Shown here: positions 28,401 through 36,703 of the stretch, in pieces
Layout of the letters: each line of letters starts with the position of its first letter
How positions within the stretch are numbered: position 1 is the stretch's first letter
Assembly (NCBI GenBank): GCA_016191145.1
Contig: JACPPD010000004.1
Coordinates: 1-64,000, forward strand
Source of the DNA: Ignavibacteria bacterium
GTDB taxonomy: Bacteria; Bacteroidota; Ignavibacteria; Kapaibacteriales; Kapaibacteriaceae
DNA: 64,000 nt
Direction of reading: 5' to 3'
Notes under the pieces: generated by a model
The model's database searches: none
The model's input: the letters and a program-made list of their open reading frames with translations, nothing else
Told to the model about the DNA's origin: nothing
Translations under genes and position numbers: made by a program

Positions 28401-28475
28401 CGTGCCCGCCGCCAACGAGGTGAGTGAACCAAGTCCAACAAATACCACAATAAAAAAAGTACATTTAAGCATCAT
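25473..28475 (-). CDS. Secreted SBBP beta-propeller / Ig-like protein with T9SS tail
   Basis: The 1,000-residue protein has a signal peptide (MMLKCTFFIVVFVGLGSLTSLAAG), then a DUF7948-like domain (FIPNHGQWPAEVLFAAR). SBBP repeats follow (TYLGADESDIPGGI, LIGGSSDDRIKAIAI, TYLGGNKDDNATSLAV, TYFGGNAEEEGRGV and others, about residues 190-620). Next are a PRGGEVWC domain, two Ig-like domains (YQWRRNG, YQWQKNN) and a T9SS tail (VKGPNPSDDFVVL ... PIGVYGVVAL). The ATG at 28475 has GGGAG at 5-nt spacing, better than the ATG at 28487. The order of domains is the same as in its downstream neighbour, so the pair arose by tandem duplication. Confidence 0.9.
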   Translation of the reverse strand: MMLKCTFFIVVFVGLGSLTSLAAGTPVQVRGFIPNHGQWPAEVLFAARQQGANVWITKSGTIVDHYTINRQAGLITHSVSRSASQEVFDAASVQPGNEVSRLSMFKGQDSRQWVSVPIYENISFAYTNTGRTVQYHYTSSGDIVRKETTAEDVLTVTPATSTVYGTYLGADESDIPGGIRYLSNGDVAVAGSTVSMVYPTVTGGYSTILAGASDAFIARFDSKLQTLKAYTLIGGSSDDRIKAIAIDGANNIYITGETSSNDFPLTIGVTGQIYQAQIDVFISSLDPTLSNLTMSTYLGGNKDDNATSLAVDQNGIIYVAGSTSSNVNFPVTFPVTISSRNRFGQTITLPGGGANGGQVDGFVASLSAAGRIIQCRYFGVEGVEKFTAMALDASSGVYLTGSTTSPNFETSPTPNRFASDRLPYDRTYNGGNTDAFVVKFNSELALAKSDDGTYSTYFGGNAEEEGRGVFVDALGRAYVVGVTTSTNLPAVGTIQTTPVGQQDIFLSVFSDDGRELASSTYFGGSGADDVYGVQSYNGLNTGVMYGSTQSSDFPVLGAGSINIRAGLDDGFFAVINTFANNYTTLVSGLGTDAVRYITVDPKGDLYYSVETSSSDLPTHDSAFSKGDEGSSFYVAKHAFGTLELAVPRGGEVWCTGSNQSISWQTAGMLDGEKYMVEYSSDGGTTWNVLVKDITASNYQWKPSSATMPAGDRYQFRVSTKRGHVSTTSNLTFVQPPSITSPPVNTSGCQGGNVTLSVSATGANLKYQWRRNGTNIAGATNATYNIENLSGNNVGSYDVFISGRCSPTVTSVPVVVSMAAATSITSQPSGVIVDEGKSFTLTVVAAGGGLSYQWQKNNYDIAGATSATYSVQSAEKGDGGQYVCQVKGLCGSATTNAAEVVINTPNSVNEEFTAGSASLRVKGPNPSDDFVVLTLELQHPQNIEMRLIDQRGAVVWRSGLYFYPAGTTEIPIPLGSVPIGVYGVVALAERGALNTLVSVSR

Positions 28476-28588
28476 GTAAACTCCCATTCCCTATTGACAT
28501 AGCAAACCCTACCGGTTTTCCCGATGTTTGCGTGAGTTCAGCAACCGTAATTTATCTGTTTCGTTACACTTTGTTCATAACATTCATC

Positions 28589-29308
28589 ATGAACCTTGCA
28601 GTCAACATCGATCACATTGCCACACTGAGGGAAGCGCGCGGAGGTCTGGAACCCGATCCCGTTCACGCCGCAGTATTAGCTGAACTGGCTGGCGCTTCCG
28701 GAATTGTCTGCCACCTGCGCGAAGACAGGCGCCATGTTAACGATCGGGACGTTCGTACACTTAGAGAAGTTGTTACTACCAAGCTCGATCTTGAGATGGC
28801 TGCAACAACGGAAATAATCTCAATTGCTCTCGATATTGTGCCGGACACGGTGACGCTTGTTCCGGAAAAACGGCAGGAACTGACAACTGAAGGGGGCATT
28901 GACGTTGCGGAAAACAGATCATTCTATTCCGACGTCATCGGCATGTTTCATAACAAAGGAATTGCTGTAAGTCTTTTTATCGAACCTGATCAGACTCAGG
29001 TGGAAGCTTCATTGGAGTGCGAAGCCGACATTGTGGAGCTGCATACTGGTATGTATGCCAATGCGCGCACTCGCGCAGAAGCTGATGTCCAGCTCGTCCG
29101 CCTGCGTGCAGCCTCTGAACTTGCGGCGGACTCAGGGCTTACCGTCACTGCCGGACACGGCCTCGATCTGCGTAACCTGGCGCCCCTTACCACCATTCGG
29201 CATATCGAAGAGGTGTCGATAGGGCACGCACTCGTTTGCCGCGCAGTATATGTCGGAATCGGAGAAGCTGTTAGAGAATACCTGGACTGTATGCGGCAGG
29301 GATGCTAA
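28589..29308 (+). CDS. pdxJ: Pyridoxine 5'-phosphate synthase
   Basis: The product (239 residues) condenses 1-deoxy-D-xylulose 5-phosphate with 3-amino-2-oxopropyl phosphate to make pyridoxine 5'-phosphate, the last ring-forming step of DXP-dependent vitamin B6 synthesis. Family motifs are NLAVNIDHIATLREARG, HLREDRRHVND, LEMAATTEI, TLVPEKRQELTTEGG, ELHTGMYA, TAGHGLDL and EVSIGHALV. The ATG at 28589 matches the family start; the frame is open upstream without homology. It is monocistronic and divergent from the SBBP cluster. Its product serves PLP enzymes such as SufS and glycogen phosphorylase in this window. Confidence 0.96.
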   Translation: MNLAVNIDHIATLREARGGLEPDPVHAAVLAELAGASGIVCHLREDRRHVNDRDVRTLREVVTTKLDLEMAATTEIISIALDIVPDTVTLVPEKRQELTTEGGIDVAENRSFYSDVIGMFHNKGIAVSLFIEPDQTQVEASLECEADIVELHTGMYANARTRAEADVQLVRLRAASELAADSGLTVTAGHGLDLRNLAPLTTIRHIEEVSIGHALVCRAVYVGIGEAVREYLDCMRQGC

Positions 29309-29320
29309 ACACTTTTATGG

Positions 29321-29346
29321 AATCTCTCACATGCTGAGATTTTCTT
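29321..29346. terminator. Convergent terminator between pdxJ and sdhB
   Basis: AATCTC (29321-29326) pairs with GAGATT (29336-29341) around a 9-nt loop and is followed by TTTCTT on the plus strand. It fills the 40-bp gap between the two convergent stop codons. The stem is short, so efficiency is uncertain. Confidence 0.5.
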
Positions 29347-29348
29347 AA

Positions 29349-30089
29349 CTAAAGCAATGAAGTAATCACGAACTCAGTGTTCAATTTTGCAATGAACAGC
29401 GAAGATATACCTTTGGGACATGCTGCTTCGCATTCAAGGTGATTTGTGCATGCGCCAAACCCTTCATCATCCATGGCAAGAACCATGTTGTACACGCGTG
29501 CTCCTTTTTCTGCATGTCCCTGAGGCAGTGCGTGAAGATGTCCAATCTTAGCTGCAGTAAAGAGCATGGCCGATGCGTTAGGGCAGGCAGCAACGCAGGC
29601 GCCGCAACCGATGCATGAAGCGGCATCCATAGCAAGATCGGCATTTACCTTCGGTACCGGAATTGCATTTCCATCTGGAGCATTGCCGGTGTTAACGCTT
29701 ATATAGCCCCCCTTTTGGACGATTCTATCGAATGCAGACCTATCTACAACAAGGTCCTTCACAACAGGGAATGCAGAGGCGCGCCATGGCTCGATGGTGA
29801 TTGAATCTCCATCGTGAAACGACCGCATGTGAAGCTGGCACACTGTAGTTTTAGGTTCAGGTCCATGAGGCCTGCCGTTAATCACCATTCCACATGTGCC
29901 GCAGATACCCTCCCGACAGTCATGTTCAAACGCAACAGGGTCTTCGCCATTCTCTAAGAGGCGCTCATTCAACACGTCCAGCATTTCGAGAAAGCTCATG
30001 TGCTCGCTCACATCAGCAACGTCGTACGCCTTCAGCATCCCCTGTGCCCCGGGTTCTTTTTGACGCCATATGTGCAATCGTAAATTCAT
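29349..30089 (-). CDS. sdhB: Succinate dehydrogenase / fumarate reductase iron-sulfur subunit
   Basis: The 246-residue protein carries three Fe-S clusters. The [2Fe-2S] ligands are Cys58, Cys63, Cys66 (CREGICGTC) and Cys84. The [4Fe-4S] motif is [12 protein letters not shown] (Cys159-169), and the [3Fe-4S] site is in [14 protein letters not shown]. It passes electrons between the flavoprotein and the membrane cytochrome b. The sequence type (C-terminal ITSLL, insert [21 protein letters not shown]) is that found in Bacteroidota complexes. It is 12 bp downstream of sdhA. The direction (succinate oxidation or fumarate reduction) cannot be read from sequence alone. Confidence 0.95.
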   Translation of the reverse strand: MNLRLHIWRQKEPGAQGMLKAYDVADVSEHMSFLEMLDVLNERLLENGEDPVAFEHDCREGICGTCGMVINGRPHGPEPKTTVCQLHMRSFHDGDSITIEPWRASAFPVVKDLVVDRSAFDRIVQKGGYISVNTGNAPDGNAIPVPKVNADLAMDAASCIGCGACVAACPNASAMLFTAAKIGHLHALPQGHAEKGARVYNMVLAMDDEGFGACTNHLECEAACPKGISSLFIAKLNTEFVITSLL

Positions 30090-30101
30090 TCTGTCTCTCA
30101 G

Positions 30102-32021
30102 TTACTTATAACTCCTGGTTGCTAATTCCACATTCTCAAAATGCAAGTGCTCCTTATGCATTAAGGGGGCATTGTTACCATTGTACTCCCACGCGGCCAC
30201 ATAGGTGAAATCATTATCATTTCGTTTAGCTTCGCCATCTTCTGTTTGGAACTCTTCTCTAAAGTGGCCTCCGCAGGATTCTTTACGATGTAGTGCATCC
30301 CGAACCATCAGCTCGGCGAATTCGAGAAAGTCCGCAACACGCGAAGCATGTTCGAGCGACTGATTCAGTTCCTCGCCAGTACCGGGCACCCTGAGGTTGT
30401 TCCAAAACTCATCGCGCAGTTGTGGAATTTCAACAAGGGCGCTTTGAAGGCCCTGTTCGTTGCGCGCCATTCCGCATTTGTCCCACATGATTTTTCCTAA
30501 TTCCCTGTGAAACGATGTGGGCGTGCGTTTGCCATTGATTGCGAGCAGACGCGTGATCTTCTCTTCGGAATGCTGAACCGCTTCGGCAGCTTTATTTCTC
30601 ACCGCCTCTGTGTGCGTTCCAGGGCCTGTCGAAGCCAAATATCCTCCAACAGTGTAAGGGATGATAAAGTATCCATCTGCTAAACCCTGCATCAGTGCCG
30701 AAGCGCCAAGTCTGTTGGCTCCATGGTCTGAAAAATTTGCTTCGCCAAGGACGAAGAGACCGTTAACGTTCGACATCAAATTGTAATCAACCCACAGACC
30801 ACCCATGGTATAGTGAACGGCAGGATATATCCGCATGGGCACTGAATAGGGATCTTCGCCAGTGATGCGCTGATACATTTCAAACAGGTTGCCATACCGA
30901 TCCTCAATAACTTTACGACCCAACCGGCTGATTGCATCGGCAAAATCCAGATACACACCCTTGCCGCCTGGCCCCACGCCCCTTCCATCATCGCAAACTT
31001 CCTTTGCAGCTCGCGATGCAATATCGCGTGGAGAAAGATTTCCGAACGAAGGGTATTTGCGTTCCAGATAATAGTCACGTTCGATTTCAGGAATCAGGTT
31101 TGGTAGGCGTGTGTCGCCCCTTTCCTTCGGTACCCAAATTCGACCGTCGTTGCGCAGGGATTCACTCATTAGTGTGAGCTTGCTTTGATAATCGCCGCTA
31201 ACGGGAATACATGTGGGATGAATCTGCGTAAAACATGGGTTGGCAAATAGAGCACCGCGTTTGTATGCACGATAGGCTGCTGTAACGTTGCACGCCTTGG
31301 CGTTTGTGCTAAGATAAAAAACGTTACTATATCCTCCGGTGCAAAGAAGGACGGCATCGGCCGTGAGCGATTCTATCTTGCCGTCCACCAGGTCGCGGAT
31401 AACAACTCCATGAGCGCGGCCATCAACTACGACGACATCCATCATTTCCTTCTTCGTAAGAAGATTTACCTTACCAAGGCCTACCTGACGCGACAATGCC
31501 TGATATGCGCCAAGCAGCAATTGCTGTCCTGTTTGCCCCCTTGCATAAAACGTTCGCGAAACCTGCGCTCCACCAAACGATCTATTAGCCAGGTAGCCTC
31601 CGTACTCACGAGCAAACGGAACTCCTTGTGCCACACACTGATCGATGATGTTCCCCGAGACTTGTGCAAGGCGGTATACGTTCGCTTCGCGAGCCCTGAA
31701 GTCACCGCCTTTAATTGTATCATAAAACAATCTCCAAACGGAGTCGCCATCGTTTTGATAATTCTTAGCTGCATTAATGCCACCCTGTGCTGCAATGGAG
31801 TGTGCGCGCCGCGGTGAATCGTTGTAGGTGATTGCGGTTACATTATAGCCCAGCTCAGCAAGCGTTGCAGCTGCAGAAGAACCGGCAAGTCCCGTCCCGA
31901 CAACAATGACAGAAAATTTACGCTTGTTAGAAGGGTTAACGAGCTTGAGTTCATTCTTATGCTTTTCCCATTTGTCTGTCAAAGACCCCAATGGTGTTCT
32001 TCCTGAAAGTTCCATAATCAT
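30102..32021 (-). CDS. sdhA: Succinate dehydrogenase / fumarate reductase flavoprotein subunit
   Basis: The 639-residue catalytic subunit oxidises succinate to fumarate. It has an N-terminal FAD-binding motif ([21 protein letters not shown]), the covalent FAD site His in [18 protein letters not shown], a substrate site with HPTCIP, the active Arg/His region ([17 protein letters not shown]) and [25 protein letters not shown]. The C-terminal helical domain includes [20 protein letters not shown]. The ATG at 32021 overlaps the sdhC stop by 4 bp, and an ATG at 32015 is also possible. Confidence 0.96.
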   Translation of the reverse strand: MIMELSGRTPLGSLTDKWEKHKNELKLVNPSNKRKFSVIVVGTGLAGSSAAATLAELGYNVTAITYNDSPRRAHSIAAQGGINAAKNYQNDGDSVWRLFYDTIKGGDFRAREANVYRLAQVSGNIIDQCVAQGVPFAREYGGYLANRSFGGAQVSRTFYARGQTGQQLLLGAYQALSRQVGLGKVNLLTKKEMMDVVVVDGRAHGVVIRDLVDGKIESLTADAVLLCTGGYSNVFYLSTNAKACNVTAAYRAYKRGALFANPCFTQIHPTCIPVSGDYQSKLTLMSESLRNDGRIWVPKERGDTRLPNLIPEIERDYYLERKYPSFGNLSPRDIASRAAKEVCDDGRGVGPGGKGVYLDFADAISRLGRKVIEDRYGNLFEMYQRITGEDPYSVPMRIYPAVHYTMGGLWVDYNLMSNVNGLFVLGEANFSDHGANRLGASALMQGLADGYFIIPYTVGGYLASTGPGTHTEAVRNKAAEAVQHSEEKITRLLAINGKRTPTSFHRELGKIMWDKCGMARNEQGLQSALVEIPQLRDEFWNNLRVPGTGEELNQSLEHASRVADFLEFAELMVRDALHRKESCGGHFREEFQTEDGEAKRNDNDFTYVAAWEYNGNNAPLMHKEHLHFENVELATRSYK

Positions 32022-32701
32022 TGAACTAATCCAAATATGATGGCCATTGGCACACTAATAAATCCTATTACAATCAATATCGATAGCAAAGTCCCACCCA
32101 TTTTTATCGATGGTGAGTACCGCGGATGATTGATACCCAATGTTTGAAATGCACTTGCGATAGCATGCTGTAAATGAAATCCTGTTACGATTACGGCAAC
32201 CACGTATAGGATGGTGATGACGGGCTGCCTGAAACTTTCTACCACCATACGATAGACGTCGTGCCTGCCCATGGAGTCGATGTAGTGGTAGTACTCTGTA
32301 TGAATTGCGCCAAACGTAAAGTGTGCAAGGTGATACAGCACATACGAAAGGATCAGCAGCCCAGTAAGCAGCATCGACCGCGATGCCAGAGTCGATCGCT
32401 GATACGATGTTACCGCATATCGTCCTCCCGATGCCGTGCGGTTGCGCTGGGCAAGAACAATTCCGGCGCGAACATGCAGCACAAGGCTTATCACAAGAAC
32501 GGCACGCATCACCCAAATCGCCGAACCATGCAGCAGTTCACGCAGCTCAACAGCATAGGCATTCATATCATCCGCACCGACGAAGATCAGCAGATTGCCT
32601 GCAAGATGCGCAAGCAGAAATCCGCCAAGCATCACACCTGTTATAGCCATCACCCACTTTTGAAAGACCGTTGAACGCCAAACTTCTATTAACCGACGCA
32701 T
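32018..32701 (-). CDS. sdhC: Succinate dehydrogenase cytochrome b subunit
   Basis: The 227-residue membrane anchor has five hydrophobic segments (roughly 17-38, 58-80, 105-130, 155-178 and 200-225). It contains the His residues expected for two b hemes ([29 protein letters not shown]). A single large cytochrome b subunit is typical of B-type complexes of Bacteroidota and Epsilonproteobacteria, which react with menaquinone. It is the first gene of the sdhCAB operon, with TATTTTTG upstream. Confidence 0.92.
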   Translation of the reverse strand: MRRLIEVWRSTVFQKWVMAITGVMLGGFLLAHLAGNLLIFVGADDMNAYAVELRELLHGSAIWVMRAVLVISLVLHVRAGIVLAQRNRTASGGRYAVTSYQRSTLASRSMLLTGLLILSYVLYHLAHFTFGAIHTEYYHYIDSMGRHDVYRMVVESFRQPVITILYVVAVIVTGFHLQHAIASAFQTLGINHPRYSPSIKMGGTLLSILIVIGFISVPMAIIFGLVQ

Positions 32702-32724
32702 GGTTTTCCTGAAATGTAACCGCG

Positions 32725-32732
32725 CAAAAATA
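32725..32732 (-). promoter_or_regulatory. TAnnTTTG box upstream of sdhC
   Basis: TATTTTTG on the minus strand lies 23 nt before the sdhC ATG, in the 53-bp divergent gap with the ABC ATPase gene. It matches the Bacteroidota -7 element. No clear -33 element is seen. Confidence 0.35.
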
Positions 32733-32754
32733 CGTGCGGTGTATTTTAGCCTCC

Positions 32755-33675
32755 ATGTTAACCGTTACCAACGTTACGAAACGGTACGGAACACATCTTG
32801 CCAACGATGGTGTTTCGCTGTCCGTTAAACCAGGAAGAATCTTCGGATTATTAGGTCCAAACGGTGCGGGAAAAACGACACTGATCAGAATGATAACGAA
32901 CATCATTGTGCCCGACGAAGGTGAGATACAGCTCGACAATAAGCCTCTGAGCAGCCTGGCCCAGGAATCTATTGGTTACTTGCCGGAGGAAAGGGGCTTG
33001 TATAAGAAGCTCAAGGTAGGTCAGCAACTCAATTATTTCGGACGCCTCAAAGGTCTGACGTCAGCCGTTGCCTCGCGCCGCACAACAGAATGGCTTGATA
33101 GGCTTGACGCATCCGGGTGGGAATCAAAGAAAATTCAAGAATTATCGAAGGGTATGCAGCAGAAGGTACAGTTCATCAGCACCGTTCTGCACGATCCATC
33201 GCTTATCATTCTCGACGAACCATTCAGCGGTCTCGATCCTATCAATTCCCAATTGTTAATTGATACAGTACGCAGCCTTAAAAATGAAGGCCGAACGATT
33301 ATCCTATCAACGCATCAGATGGATCAGGTTGATAAATTATGTGACGATATCGCATTGATCGACCGCGGACGTGTGGTGTTAAACGGATCGGTGCGCGATG
33401 TGAAATCCAGACACAGGAACGACAAGGTAGTCGTCGAGTTCCATGGTGATGAACACGCTCTCGGAAACGCAGACGGTGCGGAAATTTTGTCGAGAACTGC
33501 TGGCCGCATCGAATACAGGTTATCGGAAACGGGCATCAACGCCGACGACTTGCTTCGAAGCCTGATTGGGCGTGTGAGTATAACAAAGTTTGAAGTATCG
33601 GAACCGTCGTTAAACGATATATTCATCAGCACGGTTCATCACCATTCCGTGGATCCGACAATGAATAATCCGTGA
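32755..33675 (+). CDS. ABC transporter ATP-binding protein (NatA/CcmA type)
   Basis: The 306-residue ATPase shows Walker A (GPNGAGKTT), the Q-loop region (IGYLPEERGLYKKL), signature LSKGMQQKVQF, Walker B LIILDEPFSGLDP and the switch His (STHQMDQ). The C-terminal ~80 residues match the DUF4162-type extension of exporters such as NatA. The partner permease, usually the next gene, is missing: the following plus-strand gene is mltG. The ATG at 32755 is preferred to an in-frame GTG at 32734. The last 37 bp overlap the 3' end of the antisense OMP gene. The substrate is unknown. Confidence 0.9.
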   Translation: MLTVTNVTKRYGTHLANDGVSLSVKPGRIFGLLGPNGAGKTTLIRMITNIIVPDEGEIQLDNKPLSSLAQESIGYLPEERGLYKKLKVGQQLNYFGRLKGLTSAVASRRTTEWLDRLDASGWESKKIQELSKGMQQKVQFISTVLHDPSLIILDEPFSGLDPINSQLLIDTVRSLKNEGRTIILSTHQMDQVDKLCDDIALIDRGRVVLNGSVRDVKSRHRNDKVVVEFHGDEHALGNADGAEILSRTAGRIEYRLSETGINADDLLRSLIGRVSITKFEVSEPSLNDIFISTVHHHSVDPTMNNP

Positions 33676-34220
33676 TATGCAACAGGATTAACATGATCGA
33701 GGAAATACTTGCCAAAGACATTCGAATATCTGAGTTTTAGGGACCCATGTTCAAAGATTCCGGCCGCAATATCGATGTTAAAGAACGGTCTGAGGTCAAT
33801 GTAATCGCGAACAAATGCCCCAAAGGTCGCTCCGTATCCCAAGGTAATCGCTCCGGCTACAGCATACCGTTTTGCTCTGCCGCCGTTATCTCCAATTCTT
33901 AGAATCATGCCAATCGGTATACTCAGTCGTTGAAAATTTACCGAACGATCATCGGGAGTTGGTCCTAGTGCAAGCAGAGGCGGCACGGAAATACCCAGCG
34001 ATCCGGCGCCAAAACGAAGGATGTGTGCATTCACCGAAATACCAAAGGCAATACCTCCATAGCTTTCGAGAGTTGGCCCACTTCCGACAGACGTTACTGT
34101 CGGCCCCAAAAACACTTCGCCATCAACGACCGTTTGAGCTTGAATGTGACGGCAAAACACAATCGTAAACAATGCAACTAACGTAATATAAATGAATAAA
34201 CTGCTGTATCGTTTAGCCAT
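33639..34220 (-). CDS. Small outer-membrane beta-barrel-like protein
   Basis: The predicted 193-residue protein has a signal peptide (MAKRYSSLFIYITLVALFTIVF...IQAQ), alternating-residue beta strands and a C-terminal aromatic (GSTEW). All three fit an outer-membrane barrel of about eight strands. Family not recognised. The ATG at 34220 is chosen because it begins a normal signal peptide; the frame is open to 34427. Its 5' end overlaps the start of mltG by 29 bp (head to head) and its 3' end overlaps the ABC gene by 37 bp (tail to tail). No clear ribosome-binding site is seen. The overlaps lower confidence, but the signal peptide and barrel pattern argue it is real. Confidence 0.6.
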   Translation of the reverse strand: MAKRYSSLFIYITLVALFTIVFCRHIQAQTVVDGEVFLGPTVTSVGSGPTLESYGGIAFGISVNAHILRFGAGSLGISVPPLLALGPTPDDRSVNFQRLSIPIGMILRIGDNGGRAKRYAVAGAITLGYGATFGAFVRDYIDLRPFFNIDIAAGIFEHGSLKLRYSNVFGKYFLDHVNPVAYHGLFIVGSTEW

Positions 34221-35175
34221 GCTTTTCGTTGCTATGATTGTTTTAAGCTGCGGTTTCGTGGTGTATTTGCTTTCATTACGTATCGGCATTTCGGGTAGCA
34301 CAACAGTTTTAATACCTCGTAACTCCCCCATTATTGAAGCTGTGGATAGCATCAATGCAAGGTGTAAACTACCGACTCCGTGGTTTGTTGCAATACTTGC
34401 CCGTGGCGCTGGACGGATATCCGACATGAAGATTAAATCAGGCTGGTATGTATTTACTGCCGAGGATACTCAATTTGATATTCTTAAGGCTCTCTTTACC
34501 GGGAAACGGCGCAAAACGGTATGGGTAACAATTCCCGAAGGGCTCACTTTTCGCGAAATCGCCGGCATTGTTGAAAAAAATGTTGGAACCGACTCGGCCG
34601 ATTTTGTCCAATGGTGCGACAGTTATTCAGTACGCAACAACAAAGAATCAGTCGAGGGTTATCTGATGCCTGACACCTATGAATTTTATTGGAAGGAGGA
34701 TGCATCTGTAATAGGCATCAGGCTGCTCGATAATTGGACAGCAAAAATGGGAACGTTGTCGGCGTCCAGCTCGGATGTCATTCTTGCCTCAATTGTACAA
34801 GCTGAGGCAGCCACTACCACAGAGATGCCTAGAATCGCAGGTGTGTACCGCAACAGAATGAAGGCAGGGATGAAACTTGAGGCTGATCCTACAGTGCAGT
34901 ATGGTATCGGTCAGAAGCGAAGACTGTCATACAATGATTTAGCAAACACAAATCCGTGGAATACCTACCGCGTTGACGGGTTACCTCCAACGCCCATCAA
35001 TAACCCTGGTTATGCGGCACTCAAGGCTGCGATGAACCCCGAGGAACACAACTACCTCTTCTTTGTTTCGAGAGGCGACTCTACACGTGAACACAGGTTT
35101 GCCCGAACGGCCAGTGAGCATGCGCGGAATGTGATGTTGTATCGGAAGCAAAAACGTCTCGGCAAACTCGAATGA
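34192..35175 (+). CDS. mltG: Endolytic murein transglycosylase MltG (YceG family)
   Basis: The 327-residue protein has one N-terminal transmembrane helix (about residues 7-30), a LysM-like region (WVTIPEGLTFREIAGIVE) and the YceG catalytic domain. The catalytic Glu sits in ASIVQAEA. Other motifs are RIAGVYRNRMKAGMKLEADPTVQYGIG, NTYRVDGLPPTPINNPG and NYLFFVSRGD. MltG cuts nascent glycan strands in the periplasm and sets their length. No ribosome-binding site is obvious; the start overlaps the antisense OMP gene. Confidence 0.94.
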   Translation: MNKLLYRLAMLFVAMIVLSCGFVVYLLSLRIGISGSTTVLIPRNSPIIEAVDSINARCKLPTPWFVAILARGAGRISDMKIKSGWYVFTAEDTQFDILKALFTGKRRKTVWVTIPEGLTFREIAGIVEKNVGTDSADFVQWCDSYSVRNNKESVEGYLMPDTYEFYWKEDASVIGIRLLDNWTAKMGTLSASSSDVILASIVQAEAATTTEMPRIAGVYRNRMKAGMKLEADPTVQYGIGQKRRLSYNDLANTNPWNTYRVDGLPPTPINNPGYAALKAAMNPEEHNYLFFVSRGDSTREHRFARTASEHARNVMLYRKQKRLGKLE

Positions 35176-35193
35176 ATTCAAAAAAAAACCTCC

Positions 35194-35221
35194 ATGCCGG
35201 GTATCTCTTGATACCCGGCAT
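35194..35221 (-). terminator. Rho-independent terminator of the GldLM-like unit
   Basis: A perfect 12-bp stem (35194-35205 with 35210-35221, ATGCCGGGTATC / GATACCCGGCAT) encloses a 4-nt loop. On the minus strand it is followed by GGAGG and nine T residues. It lies directly after the stop at 35228 and may also stop the convergent mltG transcript. Confidence 0.85.
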
Positions 35222-35227
35222 CATCCT

Positions 35228-36703
35228 TTATTCATTTTCAGTCCATACCCGCGACGTCCATCCCCGCTGATCCCGCGCCTGAAGCTTAAACGTAAACGGT
35301 CTGTTGTTATCCTTTCTCAGAACGAGAAATTCTTCTAACCAAGTAACGGTGGGGGCCTCGCTTGGATCTGCTGCATGTCTGTTGCCATACTGCTTACGCG
35401 GTGGCTGGGCGTTGCCTTCTACGACTTCGAGAAATGGTCTGTCGCGGTTAGGATCTCCATAGAACTTTACGATAACTTTCTTTCGGTCCCCCTGTCCGAC
35501 GCTGCGAACATCGGTGATTTCCGGACCGGGAAACGATCGCACACGGATTGACGTGGAAGGACCGGCACGCTGTCCGTCGACGAGTCTTTCCAGAATGTAT
35601 ACACTGCCTGTATCGTTTGTTGGCGCTGTAAAACGCATTGTGCCCGAGCGCACGCTAACGATTTCTCTATCCCCGCTTCGGAGTATTGCCTTTACATCTT
35701 CAAGGTCGGGAAGCTTGGGATCGATGACGTACTCAATTCCTGGATAAACAACGTCTGGTACATCTATCGTCGGAAGTGGAATGCTAGAAACAAGGAAGCT
35801 GGCTTCTGCTGTCTGACCGTCTCGCCGCTTAGCGAAAACCGAAACGGTGTATGATCCGGTTCGTGGTGCGTGACCGCGAATAACAACGGATCGCTGAGCA
35901 GTGTCGAACGACTTGTCGACGTCTACGCCAGCCATACTCACTCGCACTACGGGCATTCCGATCAAATCCCTGCGGATATCTGCTCCACCAATGCTTATCC
36001 TGTTCGCCCATTCACGCGTTGGGAGTGTGATGATCCTCTCTCGGGCCACGTCAATCCAGAATGTACCAAGGTCCGATGAAGAACGCAATAAATCGGTAAT
36101 CCTGCCTGTATCGTAGATCGTCTGTGTGGCAATTAATCTCGAAGGACCTTCGTTTTCAATCGATGTGGTGAGAAGGAACTGCGCCGATCCGTTGAGGCGC
36201 AGCCCGGGTGGTATCCTGTCGGCGTCGGCACTGTTGGCGCCAACGGTCCCTGGTGGAGCAGCCGATCCATTGATGGTGACTCTGAACGTCCTCGGAGAAG
36301 GAACAGAAACGTCGGGCCTCCAACGAAACATTACAGCCTGACGCTCAGGCTGCCGCACCAACTCGAATAAGCGTGTTGTTGTTTCGCCGGGTTCAATCGT
36401 CATAACCTGACCTGTTTCCACTTCTTCGATACGGGCGGTAATACGCAGATCGGAAATCTCTCCTGTATATCGGATGACGTTGATGCTGTCCAACGTGCGT
36501 AACCGAATGCCCCCTACAGAATCGCGGATTAAACGCAACTCCATACGCACACGCTCGGGCTGTAAGTCCAGGCGAAGGTTTGGCAGTGAGGATACAACGT
36601 TTTCGCCGTTGTTAGACCAATCTGGAAGTAGTAGGACTAACGCAACAATGTATAAAACGAAGTATATCTCTACGCGTCGGCGTGGTTGGCGTCGATCAAT
36701 CAT
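35228..36703 (-). CDS. Candidate GldM-like T9SS motor subunit (divergent)
   Basis: The 491-residue protein has a short Arg-rich N-terminus (MIDRRQPRRR), one transmembrane helix (about 11-28) and a large all-beta periplasmic part with several Ig-like segments (for example PLPTIDVPDVVYPGIEYVI and FPGPEITDVRSVG). GldM of the type IX secretion motor has the same size (about 510), a basic N-terminus, one helix and four periplasmic beta domains. The gene overlaps the preceding two-helix gene by 8 bp, the gldL-gldM order. Overall sequence identity to known GldM is not obvious to me, so the call rests on architecture and context. An ExbD/TolR-like role would be the wider alternative. It is followed by a strong terminator. 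Confidence 0.5.
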   Translation of the reverse strand: MIDRRQPRRRVEIYFVLYIVALVLLLPDWSNNGENVVSSLPNLRLDLQPERVRMELRLIRDSVGGIRLRTLDSINVIRYTGEISDLRITARIEEVETGQVMTIEPGETTTRLFELVRQPERQAVMFRWRPDVSVPSPRTFRVTINGSAAPPGTVGANSADADRIPPGLRLNGSAQFLLTTSIENEGPSRLIATQTIYDTGRITDLLRSSSDLGTFWIDVARERIITLPTREWANRISIGGADIRRDLIGMPVVRVSMAGVDVDKSFDTAQRSVVIRGHAPRTGSYTVSVFAKRRDGQTAEASFLVSSIPLPTIDVPDVVYPGIEYVIDPKLPDLEDVKAILRSGDREIVSVRSGTMRFTAPTNDTGSVYILERLVDGQRAGPSTSIRVRSFPGPEITDVRSVGQGDRKKVIVKFYGDPNRDRPFLEVVEGNAQPPRKQYGNRHAADPSEAPTVTWLEEFLVLRKDNNRPFTFKLQARDQRGWTSRVWTENE

